Assembly: GCF_022201045.2 (NCBI RefSeq)
Contig: NC_068556.1
Span: forward strand, 4,690,001-4,754,000
DNA length: 64,000 nt
From: Citrus sinensis
Lineage: Eukaryota > Streptophyta > Magnoliopsida > Sapindales > Rutaceae
Direction of reading: 5' to 3'
Shown here: positions 28,790 to 37,485 of the stretch, piece by piece
Position numbering within the stretch: position 1 is the first letter of the stretch
How the letters are laid out: each line of letters opens with the position of its first letter
Translations under genes and position numbers: made by a program
The notes under the pieces: model-generated
Databases searched by the model: none
Told to the model about the DNA's origin: nothing
The model's input: only the letters and a program-made list of their open reading frames with translations

Positions 28790-30464
28790 TCATATCAAGA
28801 GCTTCTCAATGGCATCCTGCATTTTGACAACAGAAAGCAAAAGTCAGAATGCAAGATAAAACAAAAAATAGAAGTGGCTAACAATAATAACTCTTGATAA
28901 CACCAAATTAAAATAGAGTACCTTCAGCTGTTGAATTTGAGTCTTCAACTGACTCGCCTCATTTGAGGTCACAGAGCAAGCAATGACAGGTCTTGTGACC
29001 CCACATGCCCTGCCAAGAGCCTGCTTTGAAGGGACAAAAACATAGGGAACATTCTGCAAAATTCAAATGAGAAGTTCATTTAGTTTCATGCTCATGGTAA
29101 ATCCAAACACATGAAAAGCAAATGTGAAAGTCAATTATAAGACTCTTTCTAATCTAGAAAGTGTTCCAAAAGAATCATGGAATTTAGCTAATTCTTGTTT
29201 ATTTCAAAAGAATCATCCCCTGAAAATCTTTTCCAACAAGAAAACATTATATTGAACAAATACCAATATAACTCCTACAATTACTTTATCGTATTAGTTT
29301 GTACACGAATTTCCACAGAACGGAATAGGTATTGTGTATTTGTGTAGCTGATAATATAATAATCCAGCAAGCAACAGACAGAAATATTGTCAAACCTTTT
29401 CCCATGAACAAAATATAACTTGCCTTACTGTATATGGTAATTCTTTCTCCATTGGATTATAAACAGTAGATATAATAGCCCTTTTGAAACAAAGTAACCA
29501 TTTTCCAACTTTTCAAAATAATCCATAGATGTTTTCGAAGGCAAAACTTCAGTTTACTGATCTAAAATTCAAATGTCTGCTTTTTTTGGGGGGGGGGGTG
29601 GGGGGGGGGGGGGGGGGGGGGGATGACCCTTAAGCCCAACATAACTTGTGCTTTTAGTGATGCCACTTACTGAAATTAAGCATTGATTTAAGAGACAGGT
29701 TGCACTCAAAGAAGTGCTCAAGCACACCAACTAAGACATGACTATTATAACCTTCAACTTGCACAATTTACTTTACAGAGATTAGGATCTCCCTAGAAAG
29801 ATCCTAGTCATGCAAACAAGAAATATCTAGCTGATCATATACAAATCATAAATGTAAAAAGCGATAAAGACGCTGTATAGAGTAATTTCCACCACACACA
29901 AAAAAAAAAGAGTTCAAAACCTTCTTTTAACACTTTCACGATAACTTCTGAACACAAAACATAAAATCCAAATAAATTAAAAAGCAAGCAGTCAAAGTAC
30001 CTTGTCCTCTGCAAGCAGTGGAAGATGAAGAAGAATCTCCAGAGGCTCGGTATCAGCAGCCATCACAATAAACTCGGAGATACCTCTGTTAAGAGTCTTA
30101 GTAGCTGAAATAGCAACAATCAACCAAAAACGACACCGTATTATACAACCAGACATAAATACTTCCGTACGAGTGACAAAAAGAATAATTAAAGAGAGAG
30201 AGAGAGAGAGAGAGAAAGCAAGGAAACCTTCATTGGCGCCCTTTTTGAGCTGCTTGTAATTGGCAGCTTGCTGAACGAGATCCAGTATCGTGATTGTGAG
30301 ATTAGAATCTGCTAGCGGGTAAGCTTTAGGGTTCACTGCTTCTCCTGTCTGCAAATGCAAATAAAAACACAACAATCAGTAAACGAAATCACTTCACAGA
30401 TCGTATTAGAAATGAATTAATTGAACAATTACAGACGGGCTGTGCCTGAGAGGGACAGTACCAT
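28790..30464 (-). CDS. SNU13 / NHP2-like protein 1 (15.5K, L7Ae family), 5 coding exons
   Basis: The model is complement(join(28790..28816, 28922..29053, 30001..30104, 30228..30348, 30462..30464)), giving 128 aa, the exact length of plant and animal orthologues. It is an L7Ae/L30e-fold RNA-binding protein that binds the kink-turn of U4 snRNA in the U4/U6.U5 tri-snRNP and of box C/D snoRNAs, acting in splicing and rRNA methylation in the nucleus and nucleolus. Diagnostic blocks are [69 protein letters not shown] and a C-terminal DAIEKLLI. The first coding exon consists only of the ATG, and the last encodes eight residues. The 944-bp intron between 29054 and 30000 contains a long poly-G tract. 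All borders are GT..AG. Confidence 0.97.
29588..29622. repeat. Poly-G tract in a SNU13 intron
   Basis: There are 35 bases of G with a single T interruption, preceded by seven T. Such tracts can form G-quadruplexes on the plus (non-template for SNU13) strand and are error-prone in sequencing, so the exact length is uncertain. Confidence 0.85.
30193..30215. repeat. (GA)n microsatellite in SNU13 intron 2
   Basis: Eleven to twelve AG dinucleotides lie 13 bp from the donor site of the second coding exon (donor at 30227 on the minus strand). On the SNU13 transcript the tract reads as (CU)n. Confidence 0.85.
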
Positions 30465-30990
30465 TTTCGTGGTGGCGGGGACGGAGGCTAGGGTTTTTGT
30501 GGCAGCTAATGAAGCGTACAAAGGTCCCAGGGTTTAAGCGAAAGAAGAGGCGCTCGAAACATCGAAAGAGACTATTTATACAGAGAGGGTCAAGCTCAAC
30601 CAAACGTGAAAAATCCAATACGCAGCGTTTTGTCGCCTCCAAAAACATTATTTCAGATTATTTAGGCTTATAACTAGTTATTATTATACATATTTTTGTG
30701 CTAATGCTAGATCTTTTTTTAGAGAGGGTGTTGCCTAGTTGTTAATCTGAGAGGCCTTAATTTTAAGTATTTTCTTGACAATTATATGGTCTAAAATCTT
30801 AATTTTACTTTGGGAATATACTTTGTCATAAATAAATTTTGCACATATCATGTGCAAGCTAGTAATTAGCTAATTTTCGAAATTAAATAAAATTTTGAGC
30901 TCCAAATTAGACCAAACGGATTTTAATTGGTTTGAGTTGCTCAATGATTTTGATTAAATTGATATATATTTATATATTGAAGGATTCATT
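30465..30990. other. SNU13 leader/promoter and intergenic spacer
   Basis: The first 150-200 bp are GC-richer and probably hold the SNU13 5' UTR and promoter on the minus strand. The remainder is AT-rich. The final five bases, TCATT at 30986-30990, are the left target duplication of the solo LTR. Confidence 0.5.
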
Positions 30991-32125
30991 TGTTAACATA
31001 TATGTTTCCATAATATTGATTTTGATGATAACAAATAAGTTTAAGAATTATTAATCTTTTAAGCTCAAATTATTTAATATTCTTTTTAAATAAATCATTA
31101 TTTTCACATTATAAATGTTTTGTATTTAATGGAAAAATGATTTTATGAAATTGATTGTTTTTATTCTTTTTAAATAATAAATCATTATTTTCACATTATA
31201 AATGTTTCATATTTAATGGAAAAATGATTTTATGAAATTGGTTGTTTTTCAAAGTTTATGGTTTAATTGAAAGCATTTTGAAAACTTTGAAACAAACAAG
31301 TATTGCTTGAAATTTTGGTGAAGGACTTATTTGAAAAGTGTCATAGCATTTTGGGCTATAACATAATTTCAGAAAGTTTTGGGATTAACAAAGTATTATT
31401 TAGAAATTCTGAAATTGGACCTATTTGCAAAGTTTCATAACGTTTTGGGCTATAGTACAGTTTTGGGGTCAAACTGTAATTTTGAAAAATAGTACACTGT
31501 GTAGGTTACTGTAGCAATCACTGTAGCAAACGGCTAACCGTTTATTTAAAAATGGCTAACCGATAATTTCCAGAAAGCATGTTCTGCAAAGTATTGTTAA
31601 AATGATGATTCTGGAAACTAACGGTGAACCGTTTACTGAAAACGGTTAACCGATTATTTCCAGATTGCTAACCTTGAACCGTTTAGTAAGAACGGTTAAA
31701 CCAAATTTGTTTCGCAGGTCTCTGGAAATTAACGGCGAAAGGGTAAGCCTAAACGGCTAACCGTTTATTTGAAAATTGGCCCAACGGTAACTTTGACCAG
31801 CCTAAACGGTTAACCGTTAATGGTTAACGGCGAACCGTTTTCGTGCAGACAATCTATAACGGCTAGTTTTTCAGCTCCAACTATAAATAAGCTCAATCCA
31901 ATTCAAACAAGAAGAATTCCAACGATCATCATTGAGCAAAATATAGAGAATACAACTTTCATTGAGCTTTAAATCTTTGTATTCATCTCATTCATTCACA
32001 CATTGAGCTTTCACTTGTGATCAAACACATTGTGTGAGAGAGATTCATTTGTAATCTTTTTTGTAAAATCAAGTTAAAAGATTGTAAGTGTTGGGATACA
32101 CTTGGGTTAAGAGATTGGAGATAAT

Positions 32126-33508
32126 TGTTGTGCAAATTTTAATGTACTCGCAAGCGCACGAATCTGTTGTAGTATAGATTAATGGTGACGAGTGTCGATC
32201 CCACGAGGAGGTGGATTTTAATTGTGTAGAATTAATTTTGTGAATGGGTGATTGGATTTGTGGTGGAAATGATTGGAATATGCTAAAACTTAAATTAAAA
32301 TGGAGAGAATAAATTCTAAAATTGGTATTGAAATGGTGAGAATAAATTGAAGAGAATTATATTGAAATGACGTACTTGGGTATCTGGATCCGTATCAACA
32401 TGCATCATGGGCTAAATATTCCTTATTAATGCCAATTAAATCATGAGGGGGGAATCCACACCTCATGAACCACGCTCTAATCAATATGGTGCTAAGGGTT
32501 TATCGTGCCAAATAATAATAACCTTATACTAGAGAGCCGGTGTAACCAAGGCGGTATCTAGACAAGATTAGTATTATTTGTCGACGAGAAGTCAAAACAT
32601 CCACAAAAACTAGAGGGGAAGAGAAAATAAATTTACCAAATTAAGCCCATGACACATGTTGAGACTTCACCTTCAACCCAAGCTTGAAAGAAAATTAGCC
32701 ACTCATAATTGAACTAGGGGCAAAATAGGAATTTATTAAAATACAAAGAAAATACAAGATGGAGAGGGAATTACAGAAAACAGAGTCCAAAAATGGATTC
32801 AGAGATATCAAATTAGGGGGGGGAGGCCCCCTTTTTATAGATACATGGAGTAAATCATGGCCATCGGATTAAAAACAATTTGGACGCTCAGGATTGCGCC
32901 ACGTCATCAGTCAACAGTCCACGGTTTGACCACGCGGATGAACAGTAACACGGTTTGACCCGACTTTGAACAGTAACGCGGTTTGACCCGGATGAACAGT
33001 AACGCGGTTTGGTTGAAAATAATCCTGTGTGATACATGCACCGTACGCGAGATTTTTCGTCCACTGATATGCTGCCACGTCACCATCAACAGTACATAAG
33101 AATTTTGGTCCAACAGGATCGTGACACCTCATCAGTCAATGCCACATCATCGGTCAATGCCACGTCATCATCCGTCTATGTGAACAGTGTCGTGAACAGT
33201 AACGTATACAGTACCGTACACGTGAATAGTACCGTACATGTGAATAGTGTCATTTTTCCTTTTATGCTCCTCCTAAGGTTTTCGACCGTCCTGAGTTCAA
33301 AAGTGATGTCCGTTTTGCCGTCTGATCTCTCCTTTATTGTGAAATGACTATAATGCCCCTAAAATACATAAAATACTTAATTAAAATAAAACACATGTAA
33401 TTAAATCACAAGAAGGTTAAATATATAAAAGTAAGGGTTGTTAGTAAGACTTAAAATGTAAAATGACGGTTTTCTCCTTTATAAATATGCATTTTCTAAC
33501 ACTCAACA
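32126..33508 (-). repeat. 3' LTR of the Athila-like element
   Basis: This is 1,383 bp, almost identical to the copy at 43284-44667. Positions 32895-33260 are rich in repeated words: GAACAGTAAC(G/A)CGGTTTGACC-type units and CCACGTCA motifs (bZIP core TGACGTGG) at about 32899, 33074 and 33169. Open frames in this region are present identically in both LTRs and have no recognised domain, so they are not called as genes. Confidence 0.97.
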
Positions 33509-35436
33509 CACCCCCCAACCAGCTTATTGCTAGTCCCTAGCAAATAAAGCGAAAACAAAATTCAAATTCAAAATAATTTTTTTTTTGTTTTAATAGAAAC
33601 ACTCGTATTTATTCCATCAGATTAATGATAGCAATCAAATAAAAGTATAAGCATTATCTCCAGTCTAAAGCAACATCACACCCACATCAACTATCCACAT
33701 GAATTAGCCTAGTAGACTTTGTTTTAGCTACTCTCAAGAATGACATGTCAAACCCCAAAATCTCACTGGAAGTAGTGACACTCTCACAAATAAATTAATC
33801 CCAATAAAAATAGTCACTCCAATGAATGGTAATTGAGAGAGAAAATAATAAAGAAGTGATATCACATGCTCTCACCAAGATGAAATAAATATGCCCTCAG
33901 CTTAGAAATAATACGATCTCAAGTCAAATAAAATGTTAGTCAACCCACTTTATTTATCTTTTTTTTTTTTAATTATGCATCACTACATCTTTTTAGCCCA
34001 TATAACTAGCTTCTACTTCAAACTATAGTTCCCTAAAATCAAGAAGGACTTTTATTAGGACGAAACGTAGGCTAGGGACATGGCTAACAAAGAAGGAAAA
34101 TAAAGAAAACAAAGTGTATGTTTGAGAAAAATGCAGAGAATTTTTTTTTTTTTTTTTTGGAAGTTGCAAGGTGGATTTCACCTATTTTTATTCTTTTGAA
34201 ACAACAACTTTTGTTTTTGTTTTTATTATTTTTTTTTTTTTGCTTTTATTTGGCATAACTTCACTGAACAAAATAATTATTTACATTTTCTCAAACATAA
34301 ATAGGTGATGGAACTTATAAGATATCGGGTAATACTCCAAATCGGAGTGGGTCAAGATAATAAGTTGACAAAGAAAAGGTTTTTTTTTTTTTTTTTTTAA
34401 AGGCTCAAAAGGGTTAACTATGGATATTAAATAAAAGGGATGGCTTGAAAGGCTCAAACGGATCAAAGATGGCCTCTCCATCGTCTTTTAGGGCTCTAAA
34501 TAATCTTCCATATCTACTAGTTAGATGGGCCTCCAAATGTAGCAACACACTCTTTTTTCTTTTTCTTTTTTCTCTTTTTTTTTATTTTACAATTTTTTTT
34601 TTAAGGGTTAACTCAAAAGTAATTTAGAGATCGTGTATAAAATAATAAACTGCTAAGCTGTATAAAGAGTGGGCAAAAGGGTTATTCTCCAAGAAAAATA
34701 ATAGGCTCAAAAACTCACTTGGTACTTATTATGACATGTTCATTCCTTCAAGCAACTCACATTTGTCTCCGACATCAACATGTAAAGTAGCAAACATAGC
34801 GTAACATCACTTAAGACCAAAGATAATACAAATACTAAAATTTGAAATTAATCATGTCATCCAATGTTAAAACAAATCACACATTTTTTTTTTAAACATC
34901 ATTCTACCCCCCAACCTATTCTAAACATGAAAGGAAAATATGCATGCAGAAATGTGAAAATGATGTATAAAAACTAATTAGAAAAGTTACACGTAAAATG
35001 ATAGAAAACGAAAATGATTTTTTTTTTTTTAAAAGAAGATGCGTTTCTAGAGGAACTACACTCCATATTCAGCCATCTTCGACTCAAAAGTTGGAAAATG
35101 TATATTTATAGAGGAGAAATTAAAGAAGAAAAATAAACATAAACACATAATAAAGAAAAAGAAAATGTCTGAATTTTTTTTTTTTTGAATTTTTTTTTTC
35201 AAACAATGAAGATGCGTTTCTAGAGTAACTACACTCCATATTCAGCCATCTTCAACACAAAAAGTTAGCAACAGTTAGTTTCTACAACAAAAAATTAGTA
35301 AAAACTTAACCAAAATTTCACAATTGTCGACTATTCCCTCCCCCCAACCAGAACGAAACATTGTCCTCAATGTTTGAAATGAAAGAAGTAGAGTTTAGAA
35401 GACATCACCTGGGTGGTGCAACACAGAAGAAAATAT
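33509..35436 (-). other. Non-coding 3' internal region of the Athila-like element
   Basis: About 1.9 kb lies between the LOG-like ORF and the 3' LTR. It has many long T or A runs and the polypurine tract at its LTR end. A segment of about 63 bp containing GAAGATGCGTTTCTAGAG and CCATATTCAGCCATCTTC is present twice, at about 35035-35098 and 35208-35270, in direct orientation. No coding region is supported. A noncoding stretch before the 3' LTR is known in Athila-type elements. Confidence 0.7.
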
Positions 35437-36144
35437 TTACAGGCGGAGAGTTAAATCTAATTTGTACTTCTTACTGCGGCTACTGTTACCATCATTATTT
35501 GGACGCTCCAACACAAAGGTCCAGGGGTCTGGCTCCGGTCGATAAGCTTGTAACATATCAAGTAGCTCATTAGCAGTGTGAGCACAAATAAAGAGTTTTT
35601 TCACATTAGCGGGAATGAAATAGTTTTTTATTGCATGATTAAGAAATGCGATAAAGCCATCATAAAAGTTATTGACATTTAACAAACCGATAGGTTTCTG
35701 GTGGATGTGCAGATGGGCCCAAGATGCTAGTGTGATAAGTGCCTCTAGTGTTGCAAGATCTCCTGGAAGGAAAATAAAAGCATCAGCATAATTAAGCATT
35801 TCAGTTATTCTTTCTTGCATACCTGAGACGACTAACTCTTCTCCAGTTGATGAGTCAGACGAACTGCCCAATGGTTTTAGGACTCTTGGGATGATGCCTA
35901 ACACTTGACTTCCTCTGATAAAAGCTGCTTCTGAGACCATTTTTGATAACCCTCGATTACCTCCTCCATACACCAAGTGTAATTTTCTCGCTGCTATGCT
36001 TCGACCAAGATCTATGGCTGCCTCAACGAACTCTTTATGTTTGCCATAGGTAAAACCGGAAAGCACACAAATGTTCTTGAATTGTCTATTGGGAGTAGCT
36101 GCCATTGCGATACTTCTAAAAAACAATTTGTGAGTGCTTGACAA
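35437..36144 (-). CDS. LOG-like (LONELY GUY, cytokinin riboside 5'-monophosphate phosphoribohydrolase family) protein carried by the retrotransposon
   Basis: A single open frame of 235 codons (a second possible start, MAATPNRQ, is 13 codons in) has the LOG layout from end to end. It contains FKNICVLSG near residue 22 (LOG: KRICVFCGS), HLVYGGGNRGL near 56, VLGIIPRVL near 82, MQERITEML near 109, DAFIFLPG near 122, SWAHLHIHQKPIGLLNV near 140 and a closing YRPEPDP segment. LOG enzymes release active cytokinin bases from nucleotide precursors in the cytosol. Plant LOG genes have several introns; this copy has none, which suggests capture of a spliced transcript. The region matching the catalytic PGGxGTxxE signature is diverged, so activity cannot be assumed. 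It lies inside the element, in the same orientation as gag-pol, in the env-like position. Confidence 0.85.
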   Translation of the reverse strand: MSSTHKLFFRSIAMAATPNRQFKNICVLSGFTYGKHKEFVEAAIDLGRSIAARKLHLVYGGGNRGLSKMVSEAAFIRGSQVLGIIPRVLKPLGSSSDSSTGEELVVSGMQERITEMLNYADAFIFLPGDLATLEALITLASWAHLHIHQKPIGLLNVNNFYDGFIAFLNHAIKNYFIPANVKKLFICAHTANELLDMLQAYRPEPDPWTFVLERPNNDGNSSRSKKYKLDLTLRL

Positions 36145-36422
36145 AAGATATCATATTTAAGAGTCTTGGTGATAGTGGGTCATGGTTGTGTATGAGGTAA
36201 TATGTCAGTGTCAAATAACGCGTAAAGCACGTGCTCGCAAGTCAAAAAGAAAACAGTAAAAAGGAAAAAGCAAACAGTAATAAAATTATTAAAGACAATA
36301 ATGCAAACAATAAGACAATAGTGAAATAAAATAACAATAAAGTAAAAGGATATTTACAGGTAGTTGCGACTGTGGCTCACATCTTCCTCTGGTTTTACGT
36401 CCAGAAACGGCTTGAACGCCCT

Positions 36423-36980
36423 CTATGGGTCGAGGATAGGCTTCCTATCCAGTTTTCTTATAAACTGGCAAACAGGGTCGTTTATAGTCAGATTCCCGAG
36501 ACTATATCGTGCATGCTCTTTCTGGAATAATGGCCATAACTGGAGAATCGCTCCTTGCACATATCCACTGGGATGCGTTTCAAGAGACAAAATGATATCA
36601 TCCAATGACTCCTTATTCAAGCCATCCCTAATGAATTGAATCTTATCTTCCCTGTTATCAGACACCATTCCTAAAGAACATGGGTTTTTATTGCAACTCA
36701 TTCTGGCACACTTATGACAAGCAACAGAAATTCTTCGAGCTCGTCGTTTTCTTGCATAATTTCCTTTACCACAACCAGGCATGTATGCAATAAATTTTGG
36801 AGGTAACTCACCTGCCGATCGTACTTTAGCCTCGATTAACCAACGGATGTCAGCAGGTATGTTATTCCTCATGAGTAATCGCATGCGTTCGGACCGAGCT
36901 TTATAGATCGTAAGGAGGGCATTCTGAGGAAGTGAAGGGAATCGCTTGTGAAGCTTCGCTAGAATCTCGTTTCTGTCCAT
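36423..36980 (-). CDS. Cysteine-rich basic protein resembling carla-/vitivirus nucleic-acid-binding proteins, in the retrotransposon
   Basis: The 185-codon open frame has a helical N-terminal half (MDRNEILAKLHKRFPSLPQN...). A basic patch with a zinc-ribbon-like cysteine cluster follows: YARKRRARRI at about residues 75-84, then CHKC...C....C (C-x2-C-x4-C-x4-C) at about 88-101, then a conserved-looking IQFIRDG near 114-120. In Betaflexiviridae, nucleic-acid-binding proteins (carlavirus cysteine-rich protein, vitivirus p10) have the same order: an A-R/K-R-R-R-A basic motif, a short cysteine cluster, then a 'FI/V..G' segment. Those proteins bind RNA and often suppress RNA silencing. The likeness is by eye and from memory. 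Alternatives are a plant zinc-finger gene captured by the element or an element-specific protein. It is placed between the integrase region and the LOG-like ORF. Confidence 0.65.
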   Translation of the reverse strand: MDRNEILAKLHKRFPSLPQNALLTIYKARSERMRLLMRNNIPADIRWLIEAKVRSAGELPPKFIAYMPGCGKGNYARKRRARRISVACHKCARMSCNKNPCSLGMVSDNREDKIQFIRDGLNKESLDDIILSLETHPSGYVQGAILQLWPLFQKEHARYSLGNLTINDPVCQFIRKLDRKPILDP

Positions 36981-37121
36981 ACCTTCGCCTCAGAATATCA
37001 GTTATTATGGGAAACTGAAGTAACCGACTTGATTGTCACGGAGTACCGTTATCCGCCACTTCACCGGGGTAACAAACTAAAGCACACAAATAGAAAAACA
37101 AATTAAAACACACAAAGAAAA

Positions 37122-37397
37122 TTAAAATCGTCCTCTTATTGAATTTACCTCAAGCTCCAACTGGATGTCGTAAACACTTCTCTCAATGTCTCTGAGTTGG
37201 TGTTCTAAACCCTCAACATAGGCTACTAACTCTGGTGGTTGTAGAGTCCAAATGCGATGTGTTTTACAAAATTGAATCTGTCTTTTGAGATGAGTTTTGA
37301 CACGTTGAAGTGGTTTAAGAATGTTCAGGAGGAACGGTCTAAGTATGAGACTCATGATTAACAATGATAAGAGAAAACTTAATGGTAAAATAAACAC
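37122..37397 (-). CDS. Small membrane-anchored helical ORF of the retrotransposon
   Basis: The 91-codon frame begins with a strongly hydrophobic stretch (MFILPLSFLLSLLIMSLILRP, residues 1-21) like a signal anchor. A basic linker follows, and then a Glu/Leu-rich segment (VEGLEHQLRDIERSVYDIQ, about 60-80) likely to form a coiled coil. It is the first ORF after the integrase region, about 90 bp away, where Athila-type elements can encode env-like proteins with transmembrane segments. No homologue is recognised, and the length is short for an env-like protein. It may be a remnant or an exon. Confidence 0.5.
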   Translation of the reverse strand: MFILPLSFLLSLLIMSLILRPFLLNILKPLQRVKTHLKRQIQFCKTHRIWTLQPPELVAYVEGLEHQLRDIERSVYDIQLELEVNSIRGRF

Positions 37398-37485
37398 ACT
37401 TATGCAAAAACAATTTCAATTAGCAAAAGAATAATAATAAAAAGAAAGAAAGAAAAATCAAATCAACGAAAAGAGAAAAAAAAAA

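Noticed and set aside
31520-31860. CRISPR-like or satellite array suggested by regular AACGG repeats
   Set aside because: Repeats are short, irregularly spaced and lie inside a plant LTR. Spacing and context fit promoter motifs, not a CRISPR array or satellite.
33036-33347. 103-codon plus-strand frame in the Athila-like LTR, present identically at 44195-44506
   Set aside because: It is antisense to the element and made of the repeated motif cluster (SSVNATSSVNAT-like). Duplication follows from LTR identity and is not evidence of a gene.
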